A stretch of 64,000 nt of DNA from Setoptus koraiensis (GCA_048013815.1 CM106586.1:19282001-19346000); one strand, 5' to 3'; counted from the stretch's first letter, positions 47,552 through 59,673 are shown. Notes: generated from the letters alone by a model not told the origin. Made by a program: numbers and translations.

Positions 47552-47796
47552 GCGACTTGCCCTCTGTGGGTTTCTACAGTGACCTCAAGACGGACCAAAA
47601 CATGATTTTGCGACCGCTAACACCTTGGCAAGATGCATTGAACCACCGACAATCGTATGCACTTGCGTCAAGATCATCAGGGCCTAATTCCGCTGCAACA
47701 CCGGCAAACATGATAGCAACAAAGATGATTATGTTTTTGTCCCTCACAAGCGTCACGATCTTATGCTATCTAAACTCTGTTATAAGCTACCTGTAA
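47552..47796 (+). CDS. secreted LAMP-like/GPI-type protein, exon 3 (C-terminal anchor)
   Basis: Continues in phase from exon 2 as GDLPSVGFYSDLKTDQ. It ends in SSGPNSAATPAN followed by about 27 mostly hydrophobic residues (MIATKMIMFLSLTSVTILCY and LNSVISYL) directly before the stop. A small-residue cleavage zone plus a terminal hydrophobic tail with no cytoplasmic residues is the pattern of a GPI-attachment signal. True LAMPs instead have a transmembrane segment and a GYxx-phi tail, which is absent here. The full protein would be 495 residues. Confidence 0.7.
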
Positions 47797-47812
47797 TGTT
47801 AGCATTACAAAT

Positions 47813-47841
47813 CATACACACACACACACACACACACACAC
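47813..47841. repeat. CA dinucleotide microsatellite
   Basis: A CA run 17 nt after the stop codon of the LAMP-like gene, so probably in its 3' UTR. Confidence 0.9.
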
Positions 47842-50800
47842 CCTCATGATGTGTACATACATAACGACAATGATATTGTAGGAGTCATAAAATGGAGAGA
47901 GAGACATACAAACACACATATATAATCAACTGTCACATAATCTGTCATGTTTGAGGATGTGATGCCGCAGCAGCAACGGCGGTAGAGGAAGAGGCTTTGG
48001 GTGCACCAAACAACAATGGAGCGACGGAAGCGACGGCTATAAGCATGCGTAAACAATTAGAGGTAGCCAATGGTGGACGACAGTTAACTGGCAAACATTC
48101 AACGCTCGATGCAGCTAGACACTTGTCAAGGTAACAACTACAGCGGCTAACTCATGCTCATAGAATGAATGATAATGATAGAGTTGGCAAGTGGATGATA
48201 AACAAGAAGCAGCTTGTGACATGATATATTAATACTATGAGTTTGGTCCATTAACTGTCTCACTGGCAATACGTGATGGATTATTACCATTAGCGTAAGG
48301 CCCAAAGATGGTACCAGTAGCGGTAATAGAAATAGTAATCTATTGTGTAACAATCATTTGTCATTATCTAATGGACATGACATATATTGTATCTCATCTA
48401 TGTGTGTCTTCTTTTAGATTGGCTGACACTGGACACAACAACAACAACAAATCAATTCTATCGACTGTTTGCGCGCCTCGCCACAACATCCTACGAGGGA
48501 AGCGGCACCTGTAATACTTAATGTATTGTCCCGGCAATATGTTTCAAGGGCACCAATTATGACAGGCGAAGCAGTCAAGGTCGGTTGAAAAAAAAAAGAT
48601 GGATAGACCAAGATAAGAGAGACACTACTGACATGGACATAATTAGCGCAAACATCTCAACTGGTCTCACCCTGTCTCACTAACAGACGATTGGACAGCT
48701 CTGACATGACTTAAGTTGCCGTTGCTAGAATCAATATGTCAGGAACAAGGAAAGAAAAGGGGGGTCGCACAACAGAGATAAAGTAAAAACAGTAACAGCA
48801 ACAACAACAACATTAGAACTGTGATGCACAATGGCTGGGTACACGCACTGTGATTGCGGCCTCGGCCGCATCTCTCGACCAGTCCTCACAAACAAAAGCG
48901 GACATGTCAATTTGAGCCAGGCGTATACCTAATTGAAAACGAGTCCAGTAAATCATTTGAATTCGTGATCACTCTATCGGCTGTCGCCCATGAACTTGAC
49001 TTGACTTGGACAATTCGCACTCTGACGCCGCTTCCACAGGCAAACGCATCACACTCACACACACACACACACACAACTTACGTAACACATAACAAGGTAG
49101 GAAGTGACTTAATCCAACCTAATAACCTGGCCAAATCGGAAGAGCGACGACTACAACGCGAGAGTGGTGGAACAACAACATCACCATCGACAGCATCGCC
49201 AACAACGACAACAGCAACAACAACAACAGCAATAGCAACGGCTTAAAATAACACATCGCATACAGTAATAGTTGTAATGGTCAACACAACAGCACCCAGA
49301 AACACAAATTGAATGGCTCATTATATTTTAGGCTGTTGTAGGCTTGTAGGACACGTAAACATAATCAACTACATGCTATATTCATTTATTATTGTTGTTG
49401 TTCCTTGTGTCGCAATTGGCCTTAATGGCATTGAGTGCCTGTAAAAAGTAGTGGTCACCAGCAACAACAGCGACAACAACAATTACGGCCGCTTTAGCTC
49501 ACCTATTTGCGTATAGAGAGAATGTGGACGAGAAGAAAGGTCGACCCGAGCCCCTTCCCCATTCTAATGATAAATTGATTAAAAGTGCATTTTAGTTGCT
49601 TCACATTTTTGATCACAGTGACTTATTCCTCTAACTTTTGAAATAAACCTTTTTTGACTCATTCCAACCAGCAACACTGCTGCAAGGTCTGGCACAAATA
49701 CATTAAGCGCCACCAACATGTACATGTGCCTTATCGACGTGAGTCTCGGCTAAAGCTCATTCTTCTTCGTATGTTGTTATAGTGGCGGCAGCGGTGGTCA
49801 TAATATCAAAATATTACATCCTGCATGAATGATGCGCCGCCAATCAATAACTAAAATCATCATCACCGCAACAAGCCCCTCGTATGATTCGGCTTCGTTT
49901 GACTTTGGTAGACTATAACAGGGAATTGAATAGCATAACATAACATAACAATTGCAACAACAAGTTACAACAAGTGATTAGATATGTGTGCTCATTTGTC
50001 GATGGCGCACGAAATCACACGAACTAAAATCAAATTAGAGATTCTCTACTTGTCGTGTTCCCTTTTCTCTTCTCTGTATTATGCCCATCTCATTCGAGCG
50101 GACAGTGGGACAGTCGGACAGTGGGACAGCAGCAGCAGCGGTCTGGTCTTCACGCCAGTGTACACGTCGCTGGTGCTGGCGCAATTGAGGCAAAAATGTG
50201 ATTTAAACATGGTTGCGTAATAGTTGTTTTGTGTATGTGTGTTAATCATTTCAATGATTTGCAACAACAACAACAACAACGACAGCAAAATAATAACAAT
50301 CCATGGTGGCTGATTCAAACAAAGGAATCACTATTTACTATTGAACTATTACCGATATTGAGCACTTCCAATTGCTGCGCTAAAATGGCTGGACGACGAC
50401 GACGACGACAAAAAGAAGTGCTAAAGGAGAACAAAAAAGTGCAGTCGCTACAGCAAGATTGAATGAAGTCAATGATGCGTGCTTTCAGCAACAACAATTG
50501 ACCATGCATGTGGCGACTAAATAGATATGTAATGTTTGTTGAGGTATATCTGATCCGGTGAGCACAGCCAACAACAATGGCAACTTTCTACATACCAATG
50601 AGATGGCTAGCTCTACAGACGCCAGTGGGCATCTCGTTGGCCGGCGGATAGGCACTGGCAACATGTCACTCAATGCCACTATGTTACACTTATTCATACG
50701 ATAATTCGTCTGACTGTTGCAATAATAGCCGAGCAATGGTTGCGTAATAATATATATATATATTATATATATATAATGTGTTGTGTGTGCTCACAATAAC

Positions 50801-51304
50801 ATATATTGCGTAATATTGCCAGCAATGCACTGGCAATCAAATCGCAACAAATCGCTCAATATATCAGTGATACTCGCCATGTGTGATGGTCGCTCATGAT
50901 CGCTTACTTGCCAATCGGCGCCAATTGAGATTGATCCCTCTCAAATTGAGTCTCGATGTCCAAGCGATGGCAAGAGCCCCGTCAAGTTGGCTGGACATCC
51001 CCAGATAGTTAGCAGTTGCAGTGTGCGCCACACAAGCTACTCACTGCAAGTAGCAATGAAATGATACCTGTGCTCACCTGTGTTTGCTGCTCTGCCACAA
51101 GTGTCTGTTGCATAATCATTAGCGATAGAACAGCAGCAGCGGCAGCAGAGGCAGCGGCTGCCAGTTGTAGGGCTGCCAGTGAACACTAACGAGTTCAAGT
51201 TCACTAACCTTATCACAGCTTGTGTAGCGCGCACACAAATAATCAGGCATTATTAAGTTTGGCTCATGTTTGCCAGAGAGCAAAATTATTCAGATACTAA
51301 TTCC

Positions 51305-51370
51305 ATTATTATTATAACTATTATTACTATCATTATTATTACTATTATTACTATTATTATTACTATTATT
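51305..51370. repeat. ATT/ACT trinucleotide array
   Basis: About 66 nt of ATT repeats with regular ACT variants. Confidence 0.9.
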
Positions 51371-51800
51371 GAATTTAACAAGAAGAGACAAAATTACGAC
51401 CTGCGTGAGGGGGAGGGCACGACCTTTGGAGCGCACTGTGTCTAGGGGATGGTTTTGCTGCCGGCTGGCTGGCTGAATGTTGCTGGGGTGTGTGCATAAA
51501 ATAATAGTTTATCAAATAGAGAAGAAGAATCTTGTGAGATTGCGCTGCTGCCACCACAACTGGCACCACTGTTGTTGTTGTTGCAGCTATCAGCAGCGTT
51601 GCAGCGATATCGGCGAGCTAGTTCATTAGGCGCATTCGCTGACATCGATCAATCACCGCGAGTGACGTATCCAAACGTACGAGATGCGCACCATCCTTTC
51701 AATCACTGGCTGCCTGTCGTAATGTGTGTGTGTGTGGGGCTCATAGTCTGTGAGCATCATTAGCGTTCATGAATAGATTAATGAATTCCTATTTGCTAAT

Positions 51801-53190
51801 CGTTACCGTTTAAGCTGGCTGGCGCCGATGGCACACGACGCTGATGGCGAGCCGGGCCCACTGTTGGCCAGAGCGATCATGCCGATGATGGCGATTTGCG
51901 GACAAAACTGAACGGATCCTGCGTTAGGTTCGTTGACCATGAAATTGATCTCGTTACAATGGTCGCCGGCAGGTACGCGCCGTGTTTGCCGAGGAGCAGT
52001 GGCCGAGGCAACGCGGAGTCTTTTGGCTCTTTTAAGGTATCGCAGTCGGTCGGCCGTTTGTGCGGCGCCGGCATGCCCGTCGGATGCTCCGCTGACAACG
52101 CGAACGGGCTTAGCGAACGGATTCGTTGACAATTGTCGCCTGGAGCTGCGAGCGGCAATTAGCAGCGTTGGTCGCGTTGTCACGAACGAACGACGAAGAC
52201 GACGACGACGAACAAGCGAAGCAGCTTCCGTAAATTGGCGCACCTTGCCGGCGGTTCATCAACTTGACTCACTCGCTAGCTACACATACCCGGTTGCGGC
52301 GAGCGCCGAACAGCTGAGTGAAAGCTGGCTGCCTCTCCAGGCAGATTAGGGCGATTACGGCGCACACGGCCAACAGATGAATGAACGACCGACGACTGGA
52401 GACTCAGCCACAACTTGCAAGCTGCAACAGGTAGTGCAGCGGCTCGATGGGCAACGGGACACGGCCGCTCACCCAGTAACATTGAACTATAAGAAGCGGC
52501 ACGAAAGTCGGCGAGCTCGATGCGCCCACTGATCGATTTATCGCGTTCGCACTCGCATATAAGCGTACTTTACACAGTACATATACGTAAGCATACATGC
52601 ACACATATGCGCATACAGGCGCGCATATGCGAGCATGCGGGCGAACGGGCCGCTTGACGGGCAGCGCTTGACAGGCCGCGGGCAACAGCCGCCGCTTCCT
52701 GGCTGCGCCGGTGTCACTGTCGACGCTGGCCGCGCAATTGAGTTACACGGAGCGACGATTTGCGTCCACCTGTGAGACGACTCGTCGCGGTCATCGCAGG
52801 CCCGGCCGCCGATTGTCGCGAGCCCCGGCGAGACTGTGCGAGTGTCTGGCCAGCGCATCGGCAAGACGCTCCGAGCGGCGAGCGCAGCGACGGCAACAAG
52901 TGGCCGGCGCGGCGCATGCATGAGCAACCGGCGGCGGCGGCAGCGGCGGCAGCAACAAGGCGAAACAGCTGTCTGGTCATCCGGTCAGCGACTCCCGACT
53001 CGGCGGCCGGAGTCGCGAGCGCCGCGTTCAGTCAGAGTTCACCGGTCGGCCGGCCGGTGGCCAGCTTTCGTTGGCCAGCGACGCTGACCAGCGAGTGTGA
53101 TCGCCAGAGAGAATTGATTTATCAATTGTGTGTGTGTGTGTGTGTGTGGCACATTGTTACTATTGTTCGCGCGCACATTGATCGGGCACA
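51801..53190. other. GC-rich non-coding DNA
   Basis: The sequence becomes GC- and CpG-rich again. Arg/Ala-rich frames overlap on both strands and none shows a domain. GT repeats run from about 53,127 to 53,149. Confidence 0.5.
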
Positions 53191-53307
53191 ATGGCTGCAC
53201 CTGTTGCCGTTGGCGTCGGCGAGTCGGTGCGGCCGGCGCGGTGGCGGGCGGCCGTGCGGTTGCGCCAAGAGGAGCCACTGAAGCCTAAAGGATTGCTAAT
53301 TTGCAGT
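53191..53307 (+). CDS. possible first coding exon of an unidentified gene
   Basis: GCACAATGG gives a good start context, then 39 codons (MAAPVAVGVGESVRP to LKPKGLLICS), then a consensus donor AGT|GTAAGTG in phase 0. No downstream partner was recognised; it might belong to a gene extending beyond the window or be a chance ORF in GC-rich DNA. The neighbouring tenectin-like gene has its own signal peptide, so a link is unlikely. Confidence 0.2.
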
Positions 53308-53445
53308 GTAAGTGAAGCGTCGCGCCGCTCAAGGTCGGGATGCTGCTGGCTGTTGTGTCGCCCGGCGAGTGCGCGATGCGGCCGCGATCGAGCGCAGCCC
53401 GCTCGCCAGTTGGCACATCGGCCACCGTGGCCCGAAACAATGCGT

Positions 53446-53515
53446 CGCCGGCCAGACAGCGAGCGCCGGCCAGACAGCGAGCGCCGGCCGGACAGCGAGC
53501 GAGCGCTGGCCGGCG
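53446..53515. repeat. 18-bp GC-rich tandem repeat, 3-4 copies
   Basis: Unit CGCCGGCCAGACAGCGAG, ending in GCGAGCGAGCG. Confidence 0.85.
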
Positions 53516-53879
53516 GCCAACTCTCGCTCGCCGGCCGCGCGGCCGGCGATAACACGGCAATCATGCGGCGAGCGAGCCGTCTGTGTCCGGCGCCCGGTCG
53601 CGCGTATTATGCGGATCGGACGGGCGGCCGGCGGCGGCGGCCAGCGCCAAGCGACGCCGTGAATCTAATTGCGCACCATTATCGCGGCTCGTCATTAGCT
53701 GTTGGCCGGCTGCTCGGCCGCTCGACTGGTCGGCGGTGGCACTGTGCACCGCATAATGCGCATAATTGCGCGCCCGTGCGAAATTGGCCAGCGCCAATGC
53801 ACACTCGCAATAATGACCACTGTCCGGCGCGATAGTGTCCGGCCGCGATAATGCCTGGCCACGGCGACCGTGAAATGGC

Positions 53880-53881
<2 letters not shown>

Positions 53882-53927
<46 letters not shown>
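53882..53927. repeat. GT dinucleotide microsatellite (23 units)
   Basis: A pure GT run of 46 nt, the longest in the window. Confidence 0.95.
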
Positions 53928-53928
<1 letters not shown>

Positions 53929-54328
53929 ATTTGCATCATGGCGCGTCGCGCTGGCGGCACTGTGGCGGCCGCGACGGCAGCGCCACGGCCAGCGGCCGGA
54001 CGGGACGGGCGAGCCTGCATTGCGTGCCCTGCGCTGATGCCCGCATAGGCAGCGCTGCTGGCGCGATGCTGCATACGCAATCAGCAAGCTACATTGCGTA
54101 TCGCAATCTGGCCATAGTGCCACTACCGTGGTCATAGTAGTAGTACTACGACAGTGGCCGAGCTGGCGGCGGCTTGCAGTGCGGTCGAGGCGAGCGTATG
54201 ACACCGAGTGTGAGTAGATTCATCATAATCTTGATAGGCGTCATTATCGTTATTGGCCATTAGATAACAAGAGAATCTGTTGAAGGGATCGAGTCGAGCG
54301 AGCAAAAGGTTCGACCTGTTGGCTGCCA

Positions 54329-54354
54329 GAGAGAGAGAGAGAGAGAGAGAGAGC
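54329..54354. repeat. GA dinucleotide array
   Basis: A pure GA run of about 26 nt; a potential GAGA-factor site. Confidence 0.9.
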
Positions 54355-54524
54355 GGCGCGTTGCAGCGCACAAATGCGTGAGCCGCTCACGGCGAGCATC
54401 AGCGACAGGGCGAGAATCATAGAGAAAGGATGAAAAGTTATGCATTGCGCCTAGGCGTAATGTGCGTGAGTGTTATGCGATACCATCGCAACGATAGTGT
54501 GCGATTGCGCCGCGGAGAGAGTAG

Positions 54525-54551
54525 TAGACAGCGAATACTATTCGCTGTCTA
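54525..54551. repeat. 27-bp perfect palindrome (13+1+13)
   Basis: TAGACAGCGAATA and TATTCGCTGTCTA around a central C. Same odd-centred architecture as the palindromes at 27761 and 30442. Confidence 0.92.
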
Positions 54552-55520
54552 AGCGCCGAATAGTGAGTGGCGATGCGAGTGATCGATCCGCATCGACGGC
54601 GAGCCCGACCGTGTGTGAGCACTTACCTGTCGCAAGCACGCCGAGAGCGTGCGCTGACAAGAGCGAGCGTTTAGCGATGGATGGCTCGCCGAAGGGATTG
54701 CCGCCGACTCGCTGACACTGACACTGACGCTGCCAAGGCTGCCCTAACGCTGCGCCAGTGACGCAACCTGTGCGCTGGGCATCATCACTTGCAGCGCCAA
54801 TCACACTTGATTTATATTCCATTTTTGATTGCTTCCTCCGTCTGGCGGCCGCCGGCCGATGCCTGATTAATATCTAATAACGAGTCGCTCCATCGCCGAC
54901 TCGCTAACTGCGACGCGGCTCACGATGCGGCTCACGACGGTCGCATGCGGCTGATGGCCGGTGTTTGTTGAACTCACGCTGTCACCAATTGGCCGCATCT
55001 CGCCGATTGGCCGCATCTCGCTGGTTGGCCCACGGCTACTCGCTGCGTCCAACCGATGCGCCGACGCATGCCGACATGTGGTCGCCTAATGTCGTTGTCA
55101 TGGGGGGCAAATATGCAAACGGCCGAAATTGAGCGCGACAGATAGCGACAGGTGAACGTGATCGAGCGACAGCCCAGCGCATACACTCAGGCCACATCGA
55201 CTCGATGTCATTGAGAATGGTCAATTTTGTTATCGCACATTTGGTTTTCGTGCGCTTGCAACAGCACACTCTGCTGAGCTTGTGAGAGTCGACGCCAGAG
55301 GCCAATGGCCAGTGCTCGCCAGCGGCCGCCGCGCCACTAGTGACACCGAGGCTCTTTGTGCTCACAACCTTGTCAGCTCTGTCCCGTCGCCGTCGTTACG
55401 ATAATGAGTGCGACGCTCATGCGCATGCCTAAATCAATTTCCATGTTTTAATCGAGTCCCGGCGACGGCCAATTACTCAATTGGCCGGCCTGCGTCTTGC
55501 TGTGACGACCCTGACTCCTG

Positions 55521-55640
55521 TTTGTGACACAACAAGCGTTTGTGTGACACGACAAGCGTTTGTGTGACACAACGAGCGTTTGTGTGACACGACAAGCGTT
55601 TGTGTGACACAACGAGCGGCCGTGTGACGCAACAAGTGGC
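55521..55640. repeat. 20-bp tandem repeat, 6 copies
   Basis: Unit TGTGTGACACAACAAGCGTT with alternating ACAA/ACGA variants. Copies abut directly without spacers, so it is not CRISPR-like. Confidence 0.95.
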
Positions 55641-56295
55641 TGCCCCATAATTGATGCGAGCTCGTGGCGGCCACTTCGGTGCCAATTATCTTTCGCGGCA
55701 GTAAACGTGGCAGCTCTCCCCACAAACGCACACTGGGCACATGTACGCATATATGCGTGTGTCCCCTCGAACCCTTTGCAGCGGCCAGCTCGCCACGACA
55801 GCTTGTCGCCGGCATGCAAGGTGGTCAGTGTGTGTCGTCGGGCAGTGTGCGACCGGCCGGTTTATGGCCTGTGTTCGTACTGACAAGTTGTCAGTGAGTA
55901 GCAGCAGCAGCTCAATGAGTGATCGTTAATTGAGTTCACGACCATAGTATAGTGACTATACACATAGTATTATGGTGAGCGCCTCGACGCAGCCACACAC
56001 ATTGTGACCATACAAATATGTGTAATAGTCCGTCGCTCGGTTTTGTCCATTGTTTCACAGTGGCCGCCATCACCGGCAGCCGGCCGCCACCACTCCAGAC
56101 AGACAGAGAGGAAGCAACAAAATTATTGCCCATTACCATCATGTTGTCCCTTGTTTGCCTTTGTCCGCCGGCCGGCCGGCTCACATGGCCAGCCGAGTGG
56201 CCAACGCAAACTGTCAAACGTCGCGCAGCGTCTCCGAACAAGACAAACGAAGATGATTGGCTCGCCAGTGCGAGGTCGCTCATCTGCCGCTTCTC

Positions 56296-56319
56296 TGTGT
56301 GTGTGTGTGTGTGTGTGTG
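56296..56319. repeat. GT dinucleotide microsatellite
   Basis: A pure GT run of about 24 nt. Confidence 0.9.
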
Positions 56320-57550
56320 CACTGCAACCAAATGTGACACACAAACAAATAGAAAAAACAAAACAAACAACTAGTTGTCAGCAAACAAAGACAAAGCTCA
56401 GGTGAACTTTGCATATGCCGCTTTGGGTAATTGGTTAGGAACGAGCCGTTGTGCGTGTGTGTGCACTTGTCGCTAAACGAAGACAGCTAAACGAAGAGAG
56501 CGACTGTCGCTTCAAACGTCATCCTTCATGTGTGTGTATCTTTAATGAGACAATCTTCATGCAAATCGAGGATGTAGACGCAACGCACAGTTAGCGCTAA
56601 TTTGGGCGCTCCAAGATTTAATCAGGCAGCTAGCTAATCATTATTTTATTAGCCAAACAACAGCCAGCTAATGGCTATTGCAACAATCGCGAACAGACTC
56701 CTCTTCTTCTTGTTATCGGTCAGACATGCATCGCCTAGCGGCTTGGCTTGCTGCTTGCTGAGCCGGCTGCTAACCGGTGAGCAGCTAAACGAGCAAGTTG
56801 ACAATAAAAACAATAATAATGGCAGCCATCTAATCAAGTTGCAATCGTCGTTGTTATTTGCCGCTTACTTGTGCGGATGCATTACGAGACAGCCGGCCCT
56901 GCGGTAACTGAACAACGTTAGCCCGACACACACACACACTCGCTCGCCAAGATCGCACTTGAAGATCGGGTAACCCTGACACAGCGATCCCGTGAACAAT
57001 AAAAGCCTTGCCGATTATGCTCTCTTCCGCCTCATCTTTATTTGATTGATCTATTGACATGTTTGTGCGCGTCGTCAGGCGTCTCGAGATTCCTAAGCGC
57101 ACGTAATGGCCGAGATGCGTGCTAGCGCAAAATAAAGTCAACTTTACTGTTGTTGCCGTGCCTGTTGCTGCGGCTGCTGCAATACCGGCAATCACGACAA
57201 CCTGTTGCACTGGATACTGTCATTAGAGTCAGTAGTGCGAGTGAGAGCCAATATGAGAGGCGCTCAGCCAACACAAACCGCAACTGGGCGCCTCCGCGCA
57301 ACATTTTGTCTCTGATGACGGGTCTCTAATGGGTAGGCGAGATTGCGTCACGTGTAGCGGGAACGCGCTACTCGCAAGATGTGTGTGCTCGATGAAATAG
57401 CGTCGAGTCATCATTTGGATGACAAGAGGCGAGATGCAAATTGAGATATGAATATGCAAGCGATACATGCCATGCAGTGACTGTTTCGTCGCCACTGAGC
57501 CGCTTCGATTTGATTGGATTCGAATCGCATCGCGCCGTAGCGAGCATTAT

Positions 57551-57654
57551 ACCTTCGCTCATCGTTCGATTATACGTTCGCTCATCGTTCGTTCGATTAT
57601 ACGTTCGCTCATCGTTCGTTCGATAATACGTTCGCTCATCGTTCGCTCGATTAT
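57551..57654. repeat. 27-bp tandem repeat, 4 copies
   Basis: Copies start at 57551 (a 23-bp version), 57574, 57601 and 57628 and are built from TTCGCTCATCGTTCG. Internal TTCG steps suggest slippage. Confidence 0.92.
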
Positions 57655-58840
57655 ACAAGACTTATTGTGCAAGGCACACAGCAACAAGTTGCCAGTAGTC
57701 GCCGCCCCCAGTGGCGAAGTTGCAATATTGCTCGCCAGGGGAAAGGTTCCATCTCTGGCAGAGATTCTCTGGTGTGGAGGGCAGCGAGCGGCGCGGGCAT
57801 GCGCACAAGCGGCCGTCTTGTGGGCTTGTGCACTTGAACTTGACAATAGCGCACAACACACACACGCACACTCAAACGCCGGGTCGGGGGGTTAGCAGCC
57901 GGCTGCAACTGTTCGAACTTTTTGGGCAAGTTGCGCTCAACAGCGAGAGCATTTTTCGTCCCTTCAGAGAGAGAGACGAAAAAATTCCATTTTCAACCAC
58001 GGCTCTCCAAGCCACAGAATCTGCGGGTGTGTGCGTGCGTCAAGATGCCTGTGCGCTGGGTGTGAGGGGAAGCGATCGGTTGGTTACTGTGCGCTGGCGA
58101 TGCCGCCATTTTCAATCAGTTAGTTCTCTAGCAGGAAAGTCTGCTGCCGATGGTTAGTTGTGCACAGCGTCGAACCTTTGCCACCAGTTGTTGCACACAC
58201 ACACACACGCACCAACAGTCTCAGTAGACTGCACTGCAGTGAGTGTATTTAGAGTTGCAAATAGAGTGGAGCTTGTCGGCTGTGGTTGGGCGACATGCGC
58301 AGAAGGGCCGCGCAACACGTAGCGCAAGACGCTGGTTTGGCGCACTCAACTTGTGTAGCGCACACACAGAATGGTCGAGCGAAAAGTTCTATTTTTAATC
58401 AGATCCCGGGAGAGCAATTTTACACATTATCATGTTGATGTCTATGCTGGTAGCACAAGCACACTGTTACCAACGACGCCAATCGAACGCCAAGTGAATC
58501 GAATTAGCTGAAGCGAATTGGGCGCATCTCCCCTGCAAGCGGCTCATTGCATTTCATCGAGTTCGTCATCGCAGTCACATTAGAATGAGTTAGTTATGAT
58601 TATTGATTAGCATAAATACGTAAAATGCCATCTTAATATAATTTAAATAGTTTAAATAATTTTATTGGGCCTGCCACTTACTCATTTCACACGCACACAC
58701 ACACGCACACACCAGTGAAACATAGACGCACTGCTAGTAGTCGAGGCGCGCAGTGTCGGAATAATTAAACAACAACATTATTATTAGCGCGCGTATTAGT
58801 ATCACATCGCAAGTCAATTAGTGAGATTAGCCAGTCAACC

Positions 58841-58890
58841 AAACGAAGCCAAACGAAGCCAAAAGAAGCCGAAAGAAGCCAACAGAAGAG
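58841..58890. repeat. 10-bp AAACGAAGCC tandem repeat, 5 copies
   Basis: Direct decamers with growing divergence, just upstream of the candidate tenectin promoter. Confidence 0.9.
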
Positions 58891-58916
58891 GCGAACAATC
58901 AACGATTCGTTTTGCA

Positions 58917-58950
58917 TATAATAAAACTGCAACAATTATAGCACCGTCAG
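58917..58950 (+). promoter_or_regulatory. candidate TATA plus initiator promoter of the tenectin-like gene
   Basis: TATAATAAA at 58917 is followed 32 nt later by an initiator-like GTCAGC (A at 58949). This predicts a leader of about 195 nt to the ATG at 59144. Spacing is ideal, but the motifs are common in AT-rich DNA. Confidence 0.35.
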
Positions 58951-59143
58951 CAACCACAAGCACGTATACATTTATGCAGCGCCAATCTAATCATCACTCA
59001 CATCATCAACTAGCTGCTAATGTAACAGTCCAGTGCTGATATCGTCTACAGCTCACATCTATTTATATCACCGTCAGTGGACCACAGTAGTGCGGTAAAC
59101 AAGTCAATAATAATTAGCCGACGGCAGCACAACTAGAGCAAAC

Positions 59144-59270
59144 ATGTACACATTACATGTGTCGCACGCACAAACGAGAACATTATGCCTAGCGCTGCTA
59201 GCAGCAACCTTCCTTGTACCAATATTACTCGAAGCGGCCCCCTTCAGCAGCAAGTCAGCGAGGGACAGAG
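59144..59270 (+). CDS. Tnc: tenectin-like VWC/mucin protein, exon 1 (signal peptide)
   Basis: ATG at 59144 encodes MYTLHVSHAQTRTLCLALLA followed by ATFLVPILLEAAPFSSKSARDR, a signal peptide of about 32 residues. The exon ends at GAG|GTAAGT, phase 1. Confidence 0.85.
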
Positions 59271-59673
59271 GTAAGTAGAGTCGATCGACTGTCGCGACAT
59301 TGGCGACATTCGTGGGCTTGGCGAGACTGGCGAGATTGGCGAGATTGATTGGACAAAGAATTGCGCAATCGGCTCTGAATTATGAGTTATGAATGCTAGA
59401 CAACGGCCCAAACTTGACGAGATGAACGCGAGTTGCGGGTTGCAAACATAAATTGTGTTACGCAACTGCAATCGTGATAGTGTGATGCAACAACCAGTTT
59501 AGTGATACATGTAACAAAGAGTACTGTACTGTGATGACTGCATCTAATGCCGCAATCTCTGTCAATGCCATCCATATTATGTAATCCATATTATATAATC
59601 CATATTATATAATCCATATCATATAATTCATACAAATATAATCGCAATCCATTTACTTGTTCACGTTACCCAG
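59271..59673 (+). other. intron 1 of the tenectin-like gene (403 bp)
   Basis: GTAAGT donor and a TTACCCAG acceptor. Contains GGCGAGA/TTGGCGAGA repeats near 59,295-59,345, a TTGCGCAA at 59361-59368, and four TCCATATTATATAA-type 14-bp repeats (59571-59626), the first of which contains TTATGTAA. Confidence 0.9.

Larger units (their letters stand above)
47797..51800. other. non-coding, repeat-rich DNA
   Basis: No gene supported. Holds CA arrays (47813-47841; about 49,055-49,075), CAA/CAG tracts, an AT dinucleotide run (about 50,750-50,775) and an ATT triplet array (51305-51370). A 130-codon frame at 48854-49246 begins at a non-ATG codon and ends in Thr/His simple sequence, so I do not call it. 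Confidence 0.55.
53308..58900. other. GC-rich non-coding DNA upstream of the tenectin-like gene
   Basis: No gene supported. Contains a 23-unit GT run, a GA run, several minisatellites, a 27-bp palindrome, and a GAGA plus GCCGCCATTTT plus TCAGTT cluster near 57,966-58,121 that could be a promoter or Polycomb-type element (speculative). Confidence 0.5.

Noticed and set aside
48854-49246. 130-codon frame with a Thr-rich tail
   Set aside because: It starts at a non-ATG codon, crosses a CA microsatellite and ends in ACA/CAA simple sequence; no signal peptide or domain.
51803-52927. Frames up to 146 codons on the minus strand
   Set aside because: Composition is Arg/Ala-rich, plus-strand frames overlap them, and no motif or splice pattern supports them.
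53191-53835. Full 214-codon frame on the plus strand
   Set aside because: Beyond the donor at 53308 it is repeat-derived Arg/Ala-rich sequence; only the first 39 codons look exon-like.
55521-55640. Regular 20-bp direct repeats that could suggest a CRISPR-like array
   Set aside because: The copies abut without unique spacers, and the window is eukaryotic.
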